The position numbers and the translations under genes were made by a program. From positions 1-36,772 of the forward strand of contig NZ_CALMAT010000023.1 of assembly GCF_937859865.1 (NCBI RefSeq): 36,772 nt of DNA. The letters run 5' to 3'. The notes under the pieces are model-generated. The model saw nothing but the letters and a program-made list of their open reading frames with translations. It ran no database searches and had not been told where the DNA came from. This document shows, piece by piece, positions 14,796 to 23,322 of the stretch (position 1 is its first letter; every line of letters starts with the position of its first letter). Source of the stretch: an uncultured Mucilaginibacter sp. GTDB taxonomy: Bacteria; Bacteroidota; Bacteroidia; Sphingobacteriales; Sphingobacteriaceae.

Positions 14796-15058
14796 TGGCA
14801 AACGATCAGATTAAATACGTTACCGCCCCTAAAGTAGAGGACAACCGTAAAAAATATTGCCGTTTTAAAAAGAACGGCATCAAGTACATTGATTACAAAG
14901 ACGCTAACTTTTTAATGAAGTTCATCAACGATCAGGGTAAATTGTTGCCACGCCGTTTAACCGGAACTTCTTTAAAATTTCAGCGCAAAGTGGCACAAGC
15001 TGTTAAACGCGCACGCCATATTGGTTTGTTGCCTTACGTTGCAGACTCGTTAAAATAG
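14795..15058 (+). CDS. rpsR: 30S ribosomal protein S18
   Basis: An 87-residue S18 protein. [50 protein letters not shown] is the conserved core binding S6 and the 16S rRNA platform. It lacks the Cys cluster of zinc-binding S18 variants apart from a single CRF cysteine. Translation is coupled to rpsF by a one-base overlap. Confidence 0.98.
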   Translation: MANDQIKYVTAPKVEDNRKKYCRFKKNGIKYIDYKDANFLMKFINDQGKLLPRRLTGTSLKFQRKVAQAVKRARHIGLLPYVADSLK

Positions 15059-15069
15059 GAGGACACGAA

Positions 15070-15513
15070 ATGGAAGTTATTTTAAAACAAGACATCAAGA
15101 ACCTCGGCGAGAAAGATGATGTAGTAAATGTAAAGCCAGGATACGGTCGCAATTATTTGATTCCGAAAGGGTTTGCAAGTATGGCAACCGAATCTGCACG
15201 CAAAGTTTTGGCCGAAAACCTGAAACAAGCTGCTTTTAAACAAGATAAAATACGCAAAGATGCAGACGCCATTGCAGCCCGTTTGGAAGGCGTAACGCTT
15301 ACCATCGGTGCAAAAGCCGGCGAAAGCGGTAAAATTTTTGGTGCCATCAATACCATCCAGGTTTCAGATGCTTTGAAAAAACAAGGCTTTGATGTTGACC
15401 GCCGCAAAATTACTTTTGACAGCGATCCTAAGTTTGTTGGCGATTATGTTGCCAATTTAAACTTGCACAAAGAAGTAAAAGTGAAAGTTCCGTTTACGGT
15501 TGTTGCTGAGTAA
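15070..15513 (+). CDS. rplI: 50S ribosomal protein L9
   Basis: A 147-residue L9 with N-terminal KQDIKNLGEKDDVVNVKPGYGRNYLIPKGFA RNA-binding domain, central helix and C-terminal domain with GKIFGAINTIQV. Unusually for this genome a full AGGAGG Shine-Dalgarno site (15057-15062) lies before the ATG and overlaps the rpsR stop codon. Last gene of the operon; an intrinsic terminator follows at 15601. Confidence 0.98.
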   Translation: MEVILKQDIKNLGEKDDVVNVKPGYGRNYLIPKGFASMATESARKVLAENLKQAAFKQDKIRKDADAIAARLEGVTLTIGAKAGESGKIFGAINTIQVSDALKKQGFDVDRRKITFDSDPKFVGDYVANLNLHKEVKVKVPFTVVAE

Positions 15514-15559
15514 GAAATCGGGAAGTCAAAAAAGTCCGAAAGACAGAAAGTTTTTCCAA

Positions 15560-15594
15560 CCGATGCTTCTTTTAGCACATAAAAATTAGTATGA
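15560..15594 (+). repeat. dispersed short palindrome, TTC type, between rplI and its terminator
   Basis: CCGATGCTTCTTTTAGC and ATAAAAATTAGTAT halves, seven bases before the rplI terminator hairpin. Confidence 0.75.
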
Positions 15595-15600
15595 CCAATA

Positions 15601-15635
15601 AAAGGTGTCCGGTTATTCGGGCACCTTTCTTATTT
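15601..15635 (+). terminator. intrinsic terminator of rpsF-rpsR-rplI
   Basis: AAAGGTGTCCG (15601-15611) pairs with CGGGCACCTTT (15618-15628) with one G-U pair, followed by a T-rich tail CTTATTTAT. Confidence 0.8.
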
Positions 15636-15652
15636 ATATTTGGCTTTGTGAA

Positions 15653-16330
15653 ATGCGCCTGTTCAAATACCTCCTCAAATTAATATTGATTGGTTTCTTC
15701 GGCGTTACCATTTTGTGGGTGCTGTTGCTGCGTTTTATCAACCCGCCGGTAACATTACTGATGATCGAACGTGGTTTTGAACGGAAAGCAGCAGGGAAGA
15801 ACTGGAAGATAGATAAAGACTGGGTTTCGTTTGATGATATGTCCATCAACATCAAAAAAGCAGCCGTCGCATCTGAAGACCAGTTGTTTTTAGAACATCA
15901 CGGCTTTGATTTACGGGCAATTGAACGTGCCATTGATAAAAACCAGCATAGCAATAAATTGATTGGCGGAAGCACTATTTCGCAACAAACGGCTAAAAAT
16001 GTTTTTTTGTGGCCCGGCCGTTCGTACATCCGTAAAGCTTTTGAAGCTTATTTTACGATGTTGATCGAAGCTTTATGGAGCAAAGAACGGATCATGGAAG
16101 TTTATTTAAACGTGATTGAAATGGGCGATGGGATTTATGGAATTGAAGCTGCTTCCGAAACTTATTTTAAACGCCATGCTTCAGAATTGAACAAGCAACA
16201 GTCTGCTTTAATCGTTGGGGTTTGGCCAAACCCGCTTAAATGGTCGCCGGTAAAACCAACGCAATACATCAGGCACCGTAGTTACTTAATCATGAAAAAC
16301 ATGCGAAGGTTGGGGCCGTTGGATTTTTAG
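15653..16330 (+). CDS. mtgA: monofunctional peptidoglycan glycosyltransferase
   Basis: A 225-residue GT51 enzyme that polymerises lipid II into glycan strands without a transpeptidase domain. An N-terminal membrane helix (about residues 5-30) precedes the GT51 motifs AAVASEDQLFLEHHGFD (catalytic Glu), GGSTISQQTAKNVFLWPGR, KERIMEVYLNVIEMGDGIYGIEAAS and YFKRHASELNKQQSALI. ATG 15653 is preferred; a GTG at 15605 would place the rplI terminator within the gene. The stop codon lies inside a dispersed repeat. Confidence 0.94.
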   Translation: MRLFKYLLKLILIGFFGVTILWVLLLRFINPPVTLLMIERGFERKAAGKNWKIDKDWVSFDDMSINIKKAAVASEDQLFLEHHGFDLRAIERAIDKNQHSNKLIGGSTISQQTAKNVFLWPGRSYIRKAFEAYFTMLIEALWSKERIMEVYLNVIEMGDGIYGIEAASETYFKRHASELNKQQSALIVGVWPNPLKWSPVKPTQYIRHRSYLIMKNMRRLGPLDF

Positions 16331-16349
16331 GGGATAAAAGAAGTATCGG
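16319..16349 (-). repeat. dispersed short palindrome overlapping the mtgA stop codon
   Basis: TTGGATTTTTA and GATAAAAGAAGTATCGG; the TAG stop (16328-16330) is in its left half, the same arrangement as at the RluA-family gene. Confidence 0.7.
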
Positions 16350-16359
16350 TGTTGTTATT

Positions 16360-16845
16360 TTAAGCCCGAATCAAACTACCGAAAACCCTTGCATGCCAAC
16401 TATTTTTTAACGCAACCTGCCACTTCGTTTCAAAATCCTGTAAGTTGTTTATCAAATTGTTAAACACAATTGTTTCGCCTGTGATTTTCCCTGTCCGCAG
16501 CAATTCTTCCAATTCTTCGCGTGTGGCGGATTGTATTTTGTCGCCTTTTAGGTAAGCCGTATTAAACCGGTCAAACAAGTTGATGCCAAATTCTTGTTCC
16601 ACATCCTGCATAAACCGAACCGATTTATCTATTGAACAACCACTTGCGCCGGCCTGGCTTTCATCAACTATCAAAACAATAAAACGGTTATAAACCAATT
16701 GGGCAGCAGCTTTTAGTTGTTGATTGTGCGCCGTCCAACTGCTGGCAAACTGATCGAGTTGAGGTTGTAATTGAGCGGTTTCTATTTCAGACAATTCCCG
16801 GTTGGCTTGATAAACCCAAACTTTTGAAGCAGGTGAAAATTCCAT
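16360..16845 (-). CDS. conserved hypothetical protein of Bacteroidetes type
   Basis: A 161-residue soluble protein without signal peptide. It begins MEFSPASKVWVYQANRELSE and has a central FIVLIVDESQAGASGCSIDKSVRF segment followed by EFGINLFDRFNTAYL. I recall similar Bacteroidetes proteins that databases label as ABC transporter ATPase, but no Walker A, signature or Walker B motif is visible here, so that name is not supported. Function unknown. Monocistronic, converging with mtgA. Confidence 0.8.
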   Translation of the reverse strand: MEFSPASKVWVYQANRELSEIETAQLQPQLDQFASSWTAHNQQLKAAAQLVYNRFIVLIVDESQAGASGCSIDKSVRFMQDVEQEFGINLFDRFNTAYLKGDKIQSATREELEELLRTGKITGETIVFNNLINNLQDFETKWQVALKNSWHARVFGSLIRA

Positions 16846-16980
16846 ATTGCAAAAATAGTTAAAGGCTGATTAGGAATTGCATTTTTAGGTAAAATCTTAA
16901 AAGCTGGTATAGGCCGCATAGGTTTTTTTAAATCAAGCTTAAAAAACAAAAGTTTGCAACGATAAAAACACAAACTTTAC

Positions 16981-17011
16981 ATGCTGTTTTTATGCCCTAA
17001 AAATCAGTATA
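16981..17011 (+). repeat. dispersed short palindrome, CTG type
   Basis: ATGCTGTTTTTATGCC then CTAAAAATCAGTAT: a CTG-type left half with an ATCAGT-type right half, showing mixing of half-site types. Confidence 0.75.
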
Positions 17012-17120
17012 GAGGTTGTATTGAATTGATAATGAGCGTTGCTTTACTACAAAGCAGGATATGCAGCAAGTGCAGTTTTAAATAAATTGAAAAAAAATTT
17101 TCAAAAGTAAAAAAACACGT

Positions 17121-17128
17121 TACATTTG
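17121..17128 (+). promoter_or_regulatory. -7 promoter box of tRNA-Phe
   Basis: TACATTTG, 15 bp before the tRNA 5' end, identical to the rpsF box. Confidence 0.55.
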
Positions 17129-17143
17129 CAACCCCAACCAGGG

Positions 17144-17216
17144 GGTACCATAGCTCAGTTGGTAGAGCAAAGGACTGAAAATCCTTGTGTCGCTGGTTCG
17201 ATTCCAGCTGGTACCA
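17144..17216 (+). tRNA. tRNA-Phe (anticodon GAA)
   Basis: A 73-base cloverleaf: acceptor arms GGTACCA (17144-17150) and TGGTACC (17209-17215), D loop with AGCTCAGTTGGTAGAGC, anticodon stem AAGGA/TCCTT with loop CTGAAAA giving GAA, and T arm GCTGG-TTCGATT-CCAGC. The 3' CCA is not encoded (discriminator A then CAA). A strong hairpin terminator follows. Confidence 0.97.
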
Positions 17217-17234
17217 CAAATCATCAAACTTTTT

Positions 17235-17276
17235 AAAATCCTGTAATTGATATCAATTACAGGATTTTTTATTTTT
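17235..17276 (+). terminator. intrinsic terminator of tRNA-Phe
   Basis: AAAATCCTGTAATTGAT and ATCAATTACAGGATTTT are perfect 17-bp arms meeting at 17251/17252, followed by a T-rich tail. Confidence 0.85.
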
Positions 17277-17325
17277 ATTCCAATAAATATTTCTAAATTT
17301 TTAGAATAAACCATCCTTTTGATCT

Positions 17326-18882
17326 TTAGATTCTTTTGGCAACTTGCATCCTAAACCAATTTACATCCACAAAACCGCCTAATGCTTTTGTTGCATAATT
17401 AAACAAACAAAACTTGTTGCCGGTAAAAACAGATAAGTTAAACTTCATGGCAAAAGTATTCCCCAAAGGTTTGAAATTGATATTATCAGTGCTGTAAAAA
17501 AAAGTAGCATTATCGGTAATGAAATCTGCTTTTGCCTGAAAATAAATTTTGTTTGCCGTCCAGTTTTCTACGGCAGTTAATTCTTTGCCATTGTCCACCA
17601 TTACCAAACGTTTTTTACCGTCTTTAACTTCAACCGCGATATAAGCATAAGGATCTTGAAATAAAGCCAAACCTGCCACATCGCCTTCGTGCATGTGGCT
17701 AACCTCAAATTCTGCAGTGCTGGTTGAGGCAGGGCCGAAAGGACGTTGGGTCAACATGTTTCGGGCCAAAGTTAGCTTGTTGGTTACGGTTGCTGTTTTT
17801 AGCCGTAAATATCCTTTTCGTTCGCTAAGTGACCAAAAACTGTCGTTCGGGTTATGGTTCCAGGCCCATTGCAAGCCTAATTTTGGCTGGTCAAATTCAT
17901 CAGAAGTTGGCAAAACGGTAGCAGGCCAGCTTTTGCCCACGTTTGGTTTTTTATAAGTAGTTACCGCTTTACCGTTTACGCCCAGCATCGGCCAACCATC
18001 CGTCCAGGTAACGGGTTGTAAAGTAGGAACTCTTCCGATGGCATCCCGGTCCTGAAATATCACCGACCACCATTCGCCGGTTTGGGTTTGAATCAAAGCG
18101 CCCTGGTGCACACCTTTTTTTCGGAAGCCCATGTCATCTTTCAACACTACTTTTTCTTCGTAAGGGCCATAAATATTTTTAGAACGCATGGCAACCTGGT
18201 AACCGTCGCCGCCACCGTAGGTGCAATACAAATAATAATAACCGTTGATTTTATAAACGTGGCTGCCTTCCAAACCGCCACGCTGTTTGCCTTCAAAAAT
18301 TATGGTATCTTTTGATTTGGGCGACAGATCAGGATTAACTTCCGTTAAGTTTAGTTTTGAATAGCCATGTACGATATAAATTTTGTTGTTGTCATCAAAA
18401 AATAAACCGGCATCATAATAAGCTTTGGGCAGTTTGTTTAATTTCCAAGGGCCGGCAGCATTTTTTGCCGTGCATAAAAAACCGCCTTCATCCAATGTTA
18501 CAAAAAGTATGTAAAACTGTCCGTTGTGGTAGCGGATGCTGCTTGCCCACTGGCCATGCGAATAACGCGTCGCCCCTTGCATATTATAAGCAGGAAACCC
18601 AGGCATCCGTTCTACGGCATTGCTTAGGTATTGCCAGTTTACCAAATCTTTGGATTGCATCACCGGCACGCCCGGAAAAAAATTCATGGTGGTGCTAACC
18701 ATATAATAAGTATCGCCAACGCGGATGACATCATTGTCCGGAAAATCAGCCCAAATAATTGGATTGGTGTAAGTGCCATTACCGTTGTCCGCAGTTTGTG
18801 CAAAAGCAGGATAAGATAAACTGGTGATGAACAAGATAATTACAGCAGACAAAACTTTTGCTGTTAACTTATAAATATTCAT
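17326..18882 (-). CDS. secreted family 43 glycoside hydrolase (beta-xylosidase/arabinofuranosidase type)
   Basis: A 518-residue protein with a signal peptide (hydrophobic 11-24, cleavage likely after AFA at 26-28). The GH43 propeller spans about 36-330: general base Asp49 in ADFPDNDVIRVGDTYYMVS, the pKa-modulating Asp in DAGLFFDDNNKIYIVHG, and general acid Glu in GGLEGSHVYKING. A C-terminal beta-sandwich of about 180 residues (SDEFDQPKLGLQWAWNHNP onward) matches the xylosidase C-terminal domain found in this subfamily. It acts outside the cytoplasm on xylan or arabinan side chains; specificity is not readable. First of the minus-strand carbohydrate genes in map order and last in transcription order. 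Confidence 0.93.
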   Translation of the reverse strand: MNIYKLTAKVLSAVIILFITSLSYPAFAQTADNGNGTYTNPIIWADFPDNDVIRVGDTYYMVSTTMNFFPGVPVMQSKDLVNWQYLSNAVERMPGFPAYNMQGATRYSHGQWASSIRYHNGQFYILFVTLDEGGFLCTAKNAAGPWKLNKLPKAYYDAGLFFDDNNKIYIVHGYSKLNLTEVNPDLSPKSKDTIIFEGKQRGGLEGSHVYKINGYYYLYCTYGGGDGYQVAMRSKNIYGPYEEKVVLKDDMGFRKKGVHQGALIQTQTGEWWSVIFQDRDAIGRVPTLQPVTWTDGWPMLGVNGKAVTTYKKPNVGKSWPATVLPTSDEFDQPKLGLQWAWNHNPNDSFWSLSERKGYLRLKTATVTNKLTLARNMLTQRPFGPASTSTAEFEVSHMHEGDVAGLALFQDPYAYIAVEVKDGKKRLVMVDNGKELTAVENWTANKIYFQAKADFITDNATFFYSTDNINFKPLGNTFAMKFNLSVFTGNKFCLFNYATKALGGFVDVNWFRMQVAKRI

Positions 18883-18976
18883 AAGTGAAAATTAAGTTTG
18901 TTATAGCAAGCTACAGTAAAACGGCATTCTTTAAAAACTTAAGTTTGATACAAGTTTAGATTCTATTCTTTCATTA

Positions 18977-19010
18977 CCGATGCTTCTTTTATCGGCATAA
19001 AATCAGTAAC
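18977..19010 (+). repeat. dispersed short palindrome, left member of a 19-bp-arm inverted pair
   Basis: CCGATGCTTCTTTTATCGG then CATAAAATCAGT. Arm 18977-18995 is perfectly inverted at 19045-19063. Confidence 0.8.
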
Positions 19011-19031
19011 GTTTTGGGTTGAAAATGTCAA

Positions 19032-19063
19032 CACCAATTTTATACCGATAAAAGAAGCATCGG
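19032..19063 (-). repeat. dispersed short palindrome, right member of a 19-bp-arm inverted pair
   Basis: CACCAATTTTATA then CCGATAAAAGAAGCATCGG. Together with 18977-19010 it can form a hairpin between the GH5-like and GH43 genes. Confidence 0.8.
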
Positions 19064-19102
19064 CAATTTTGTAAGTTTTTAAGAATGAAAACATCCAATT
19101 GT

Positions 19103-20203
19103 TTATTGCAAATGCTGTTGCAAGTAAGCTTTGGTTTTTGATTTGGAAATATCGTTGGATAACAAATCAATTTCCTTTTGATCGTAAGGAGAAAAATCTC
19201 CGTGAAACAGATCATGCTGCCAAACTTTTGGAACAGGGTCTCCGGGACGGTGGCCCCAGGGAAGATCGGTTTGCGTTTTTCCGTTCACCAATCCCCACAA
19301 CAAACAGCCAATCTTTTCATCATAAAAAACAGCAAGGTTATCCTGGATAATAGATTTGTTCGGCCGGTTCATCCATTCGGTATTGATCAAAGGGCGGTTA
19401 TAAACTTTAAGTTCGGCGATGTTCCTGATCAAATCATCTTTGTTTCCATAATTATGGAAAGAGATGATGTCAGAACCTGCAACTGCAATCTCATTCAGTT
19501 CTTTGTTTTTGTTCCAAATATCAATTGTTACCGGTTGCGAAGGATGGACTTCGTGCGCCCAGCGGATAACTTTTTTAAGCAAAGGCAAAGTAGTGGTGCC
19601 TAACCCGCCGTTGGTAGGTTCGTTGTACAAATCCCAAATAAAAATACGCGGATCATTTTTAAAACGGCCCATTACCGCTTTCACATATTTTTCCAGCCGC
19701 GGGTGCGTGGTAGAATCAATCACCATGCTATGGCCGGGGCTTGGCGACCAGGCCCAGGCGTACCAGCCTTTTACCGGTTCGGGTTGTTTGCCAACTTTAG
19801 GATCGTGTTCCAATCCGAACACACAATCATCAAAAAGGGCAGGCATAAATTTAATTTTGTGTTTGTCGCAAATGGCTAGAAAAGTATCCAAGGTTTTTAG
19901 AAAATATGCCGGGTCGTCTTCATAAACCGCAAACTGCAATACTGACCGCAAACTGTTCAAGCCCGATTTTTCTGCCAGATCCAACTCTTTATCAATTGCT
20001 GCGGGATCAAAAGTAGTTTTGTCCCACATAGCGGTGTAATTAATGGCATAAGCAGGGATGTAATTAAAACCGCAATACCAGGGCTGTTTGTTGTACCATT
20101 CCTTGATTTTTTGTTCGGGCCAGCGTTCATCTTTTTGTTGTGCGGAAACGTGGGCCGATTGAAACAACAGGAATAGGCTTATCCCTAAGAAGATTTTTTT
20201 CAT
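19103..20203 (-). CDS. secreted GH5-like (clan GH-A) glycoside hydrolase
   Basis: A 366-residue secreted protein: signal peptide MKKIFLGISLFLLFQSAHVSA, then a TIM-barrel glycosidase. GLNSLRSVLQF, FIWDLYNEPTNGG (acid/base Glu of the NEP motif) and PLINTEWMNRP (nucleophile Glu) are the clan GH-A signatures, and ISFHNYG carries the conserved His-x-Tyr type motif between them. Substrate is unknown; mannan, xylan or glucan are all possible. It lies between the GH43 and esterase genes on the same strand, each gap carrying repeat copies, so it may be its own transcription unit. Confidence 0.87.
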   Translation of the reverse strand: MKKIFLGISLFLLFQSAHVSAQQKDERWPEQKIKEWYNKQPWYCGFNYIPAYAINYTAMWDKTTFDPAAIDKELDLAEKSGLNSLRSVLQFAVYEDDPAYFLKTLDTFLAICDKHKIKFMPALFDDCVFGLEHDPKVGKQPEPVKGWYAWAWSPSPGHSMVIDSTTHPRLEKYVKAVMGRFKNDPRIFIWDLYNEPTNGGLGTTTLPLLKKVIRWAHEVHPSQPVTIDIWNKNKELNEIAVAGSDIISFHNYGNKDDLIRNIAELKVYNRPLINTEWMNRPNKSIIQDNLAVFYDEKIGCLLWGLVNGKTQTDLPWGHRPGDPVPKVWQHDLFHGDFSPYDQKEIDLLSNDISKSKTKAYLQQHLQ

Positions 20204-20306
20204 AATAAAGAAGTTTGGTTTAACTGTTTTATAGATTTGGTTTTTGGTTATATGCTGTTGAAATTTTATCTTTTAAGAAGCTGTTTCTGTTTGTATATAA
20301 ATTTAT

Positions 20307-20341
20307 GCCGATGCTTCTTTTATCCCTATAAAATTGGAACC
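20307..20341 (+). repeat. dispersed short palindrome abutting the esterase stop codon
   Basis: GCCGATGCTTCTTTTATCC and ATAAAATTGG halves; the esterase stop begins at 20342. Confidence 0.75.
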
Positions 20342-21145
20342 TCATTTTAAATTTTCAGCAAAAAACAATAAAGAGTTTTTGATATGTTTTTCCCAATACG
20401 CCCATTCATGGCCGCCGGTATATTCTTTATAAATATGTTTGATCTTTGCCTGATCTAATTTAAAGTGCAGATCGCGGTTGTCATCAATCAACAAATCTTC
20501 ATTGCCGCAATCAAAATAGACGGGCGGAAGATTTTCACGATGTCGGAAAATCGTTTCAAAAACGTCTTCATCTGCGGCATCTTTTTGTTTGTAGTGGGTT
20601 AAATCCTCTTCAACAAAAAGCTTCATCTGCTGCAAGTTGGTGATGGAAGAATGCCCGGAAATCGCCCGAAATTTATGGTGGTATTTTGCACCGATCCTTA
20701 AAGCGCCAAAACCACCCATGGATAAACCTGAAATAAAAAAAGGGGAATCTGCCGTAACGCCGTCAATATACTGCTGCAAAATATTCGGCACATCTTCGGC
20801 AATCCATTTTTCAAAATCCTTATTGTTGTGCGAAAGATACGCTGACCCGTCTCCCCAAAGCCCATCAGACGGCATGGCAATAACCATAGCGGGAAGTTCG
20901 CCGTTTGCCATCATTTTTAAGGCTTGAAGATGCACACCAGTTTTCTGTGCCCAACTCCAGGCACTTCCATAAACGCCATGAAGCAAAATAACGACCGGAT
21001 AGGATTTTGCCGGATCAAGGCCGGGCGGTACAAATACGCAAATATCGCCCCTGCCTTTCAGGTTATCGCTTTTTACGGTGATGAACCTGAGGTGATTGTT
21101 TTCAAAACGAGGGTCGGAAATTTCAACTGTCCTGAATTTATTCAT
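20342..21145 (-). CDS. alpha/beta-hydrolase esterase (esterase D / CE1-like)
   Basis: A 267-residue esterase. The oxyanion region VVILLHGVYGSAWSW, nucleophile elbow GLSMGGFGALR, acid Asp in YFDCGNEDLLIDD and catalytic His in TGGHEWAYW complete the triad. The family includes S-formylglutathione hydrolases and carbohydrate acetyl/feruloyl esterases; location among glycosidase genes favours deacylation of sugar chains. No signal peptide is visible, so it would act on imported material unless a start upstream was missed. Confidence 0.88.
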   Translation of the reverse strand: MNKFRTVEISDPRFENNHLRFITVKSDNLKGRGDICVFVPPGLDPAKSYPVVILLHGVYGSAWSWAQKTGVHLQALKMMANGELPAMVIAMPSDGLWGDGSAYLSHNNKDFEKWIAEDVPNILQQYIDGVTADSPFFISGLSMGGFGALRIGAKYHHKFRAISGHSSITNLQQMKLFVEEDLTHYKQKDAADEDVFETIFRHRENLPPVYFDCGNEDLLIDDNRDLHFKLDQAKIKHIYKEYTGGHEWAYWEKHIKNSLLFFAENLK

Positions 21146-21176
21146 GAACTTGTTTAAGGTTTAGCTTCTGCATATT

Positions 21177-21210
21177 TAGATGCTTCTTTTAGCACTAAAA
21201 AATTGGTGTT
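21177..21210 (+). repeat. dispersed short palindrome, left member of an inverted pair
   Basis: TAGATGCTTCTTTTA (21177-21191) is perfectly inverted at 21259-21273. Confidence 0.75.
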
Positions 21211-21243
21211 ACAATTTCGTTTTTAAAAAAACAAAGCAGCTTA

Positions 21244-21273
21244 ATGATTTTTAGGGGATAAAAGAAGCATCTA
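21244..21273 (-). repeat. dispersed short palindrome, right member of an inverted pair
   Basis: ATGATTTTTAGGGG then ATAAAAGAAGCATCTA, between the alcohol dehydrogenase and esterase genes. Confidence 0.75.
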
Positions 21274-21332
21274 ACAAATTAGGTTTTTAAGGAATATCAA
21301 GGTTAAAAACACAAACAGCTTTGATAACAAAT

Positions 21333-22451
21333 TCAGGGAAACACGATAACGCCTTTTGCATTTCGGCCTTTTATCAGATCATCAAAAGCGGTTTTAATAT
21401 CTTTTAATTCATACGTTCGAGTGATCATTTCTTTTAACAATAAATTGCCTTGGTCATATTGGTTTATAATCTTGGGGAAATCAACTTCGGGCCGGCATTT
21501 TCCATACAAAGGGTTCATATAAATTTTATCCCATTCAAAAAGCCGCATATCAATTGTAATTTCCTGTTCGATGCCACTTACCTGCACCGCTGTTCCTGCA
21601 TTGCGGACCATGGCCAAAGGTGCCGCGCCTAATTGTGGAATTGCGGTACATTCGAAAGCATAATCAGCACCTCTTCCGCCTAATAATTCTTTTACTTGCT
21701 TGGCCGCCAGCAAAAGGCCGGTATCTTGTTTATCGGCAACAACAAAATCAGTAGCGCCAAACTGATAAGCCATGTCCGACTTGCTTTCGTTAATATCAAC
21801 AGCAACAATGCGGGCAGCACCGGAAATCTTTGCCGCCTGGATCACGTTCAGGCCAACCCCTCCGGCACCCAGCACAACGACAGATGAACCGGCCTGAACT
21901 TTAGCTGCGTTTACCACCGATCCGTAACCTGTCATCACACCGCAGCTAATGATACTGGCAGCATCAAAAGGCATATTTTTAGAAGTGTTGCGTACGACGG
22001 CCAATGATTTAACTAACGCATATTGCGATAATGTGCCTAAATTAAAGGAGCGGAGGATGGGTTTCCCTTTCCATTTTGTACTGCTAAAAACAGCATGGCC
22101 CGGCGTATAACCGTTTCCTCCGGCAACTACCGGCGAATTGTTTTCGCAAATATTTTGGTTTCCTTCCAGGCATTGAAAACAATGGCCGCAAGGTGTGGCC
22201 CAGTTTAAAATAACAGAGTCGCCTTCTTTTACATTTTTTACGAGGTTACCGGTCTGCACCACAATACCAGCACCTTCGTGGCCCAGTACCAATTGCTTTT
22301 TCCAGCTCAGCGAATCATAATCGGTATGGCATAATCCTGCTGCTTTGATTTGAACAAGCACTTCATCTTCAGCAGGCGCGGCTACTTCAATTTCGTCTAT
22401 CAGCAGGCTTCCGTCGCCATCGGTAATGGCAGCTTTACAAAAAATGGCCAT
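21333..22451 (-). CDS. zinc-dependent alcohol dehydrogenase (MDR family)
   Basis: A 372-residue medium-chain dehydrogenase. Catalytic zinc ligands lie in AGLCHTDYDS and LGHEGAGIV; the structural zinc is held by CGHCFQCLEGNQNIC. The Rossmann motif VVLGAGGVGLNVIQAAK and VDINES mark an NAD-binding domain, with Asp of VDI suggesting NAD preference. ATG 22451 is chosen over an upstream frame extension because it starts two bases after the PhyH stop codon and gives the conserved N-terminus MAIFCKAAI. It probably oxidises an alcohol or hemiacetal made by the dioxygenase encoded just before it (inference). Confidence 0.93.
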   Translation of the reverse strand: MAIFCKAAITDGDGSLLIDEIEVAAPAEDEVLVQIKAAGLCHTDYDSLSWKKQLVLGHEGAGIVVQTGNLVKNVKEGDSVILNWATPCGHCFQCLEGNQNICENNSPVVAGGNGYTPGHAVFSSTKWKGKPILRSFNLGTLSQYALVKSLAVVRNTSKNMPFDAASIISCGVMTGYGSVVNAAKVQAGSSVVVLGAGGVGLNVIQAAKISGAARIVAVDINESKSDMAYQFGATDFVVADKQDTGLLLAAKQVKELLGGRGADYAFECTAIPQLGAAPLAMVRNAGTAVQVSGIEQEITIDMRLFEWDKIYMNPLYGKCRPEVDFPKIINQYDQGNLLLKEMITRTYELKDIKTAFDDLIKGRNAKGVIVFP

Positions 22452-22453
22452 GT

Positions 22454-23272
22454 TTATAAAACCAAAGGGTTTAGTTTGGATGCCACCAATTCGCCGGGCT
22501 CCAAGCCGCACAGCCAGCGCTGGCGGTCATTTTCCTGGTGTTTGTTTTGAGGCGGAGTTACGTGGGCGCCATCGGCAATATAAATAACCGTCATTACTTC
22601 CCGTACGGTATCTTTTGACAGGTTTCCCGGGGCCGAATGCAGCGTCCAGCCGTAGTGCCAGGAAGCATCTCCGGCTTGCATGGCGGCAGGTTGTTCAAGC
22701 GCAAAGCCTTTTTCTTTAATATAGCGTTCCAGCATCGTTTCCGATTCATCAGAAATAGCAACATTCTCCACAAAACCAGCCTGATGCGAACCGGAAGCAA
22801 AGGTGAGCATGCCCATTTCATTGGTAATATCAATCAAAGGCATCCACATCGTTACCGTGTTGTTGGTATCTACCGGCCAGTAATATTGGTCTTGGTGCCA
22901 AGGCGTAAACCCGCCGCCCGGTTCTTTGTACAAAGCCTGGTCGTGGTAAATGCGCACATTTTCTACCCCGAGTAAATCGGCAGCAATTTTGCCCATTCGT
23001 TTGGCCAGCGTAAATTTTTTAACCTGCTGATCAACTTCCCATAAATTCATGATCTGCAAAAAAGCTTTGCCATACGTGTCGCGTTCTTCCAGCTTTCGCT
23101 TTTCGGTGTTGTGTTTGTTGGCTGCTTCGTTGATGACATCGCGGTATGCAGCTACCTCGTCTTTGTCAAGTATATTTGGAATTAAAACGTGGCCATTTTT
23201 GCGAAATCCTGCAATTTGTGCATCTGTTAACGGTTTGTAATCCGTTAATTCCGGAAGTTTGAGGTCTAACAT
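22454..23272 (-). CDS. phytanoyl-CoA dioxygenase (PhyH) family Fe(II)/2-oxoglutarate oxygenase
   Basis: A 272-residue non-haem iron oxygenase. The iron triad is seen as His-x-Asp in FTPWHQDQYYWP and the distal His in GWTLHSAPGN, with the 2-oxoglutarate-binding Arg probably in TVREVMTVIYIAD. Bacterial PhyH enzymes hydroxylate diverse small molecules, so the substrate is open. It is the first gene of a two-gene unit with the zinc dehydrogenase and is divergent from the GH43-like gene at 23416. Confidence 0.9.
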   Translation of the reverse strand: MLDLKLPELTDYKPLTDAQIAGFRKNGHVLIPNILDKDEVAAYRDVINEAANKHNTEKRKLEERDTYGKAFLQIMNLWEVDQQVKKFTLAKRMGKIAADLLGVENVRIYHDQALYKEPGGGFTPWHQDQYYWPVDTNNTVTMWMPLIDITNEMGMLTFASGSHQAGFVENVAISDESETMLERYIKEKGFALEQPAAMQAGDASWHYGWTLHSAPGNLSKDTVREVMTVIYIADGAHVTPPQNKHQENDRQRWLCGLEPGELVASKLNPLVL

Positions 23273-23322
23273 AAGCTTGGTTTTTAGGGGTGTCTTTTTT
23301 TAAGTGTTAATTGAACATTTAT

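Larger units (their letters stand above)
16846..17143. other. gene-free stretch before tRNA-Phe
   Basis: About 300 bp with no coding frame I can support. It holds a dispersed palindrome at 16981-17011, a weak hairpin from AAAGTTTG and CAAACTTT near 16949-16978, and the tRNA promoter box. Confidence 0.6.

Noticed and set aside
15605-15652. GTG start 16 codons upstream for mtgA.
   Set aside because: It would place the rplI terminator hairpin inside the coding region; ATG 15653 begins the usual N-terminal membrane helix.
16360-16845. ABC transporter ATPase as a name for the hypothetical protein.
   Set aside because: No Walker A, signature or Walker B motif is present.
17144-17216. tRNA-Phe as an integration site for a mobile island.
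   Set aside because: No integrase and no repeated tRNA 3' end is seen within the window.
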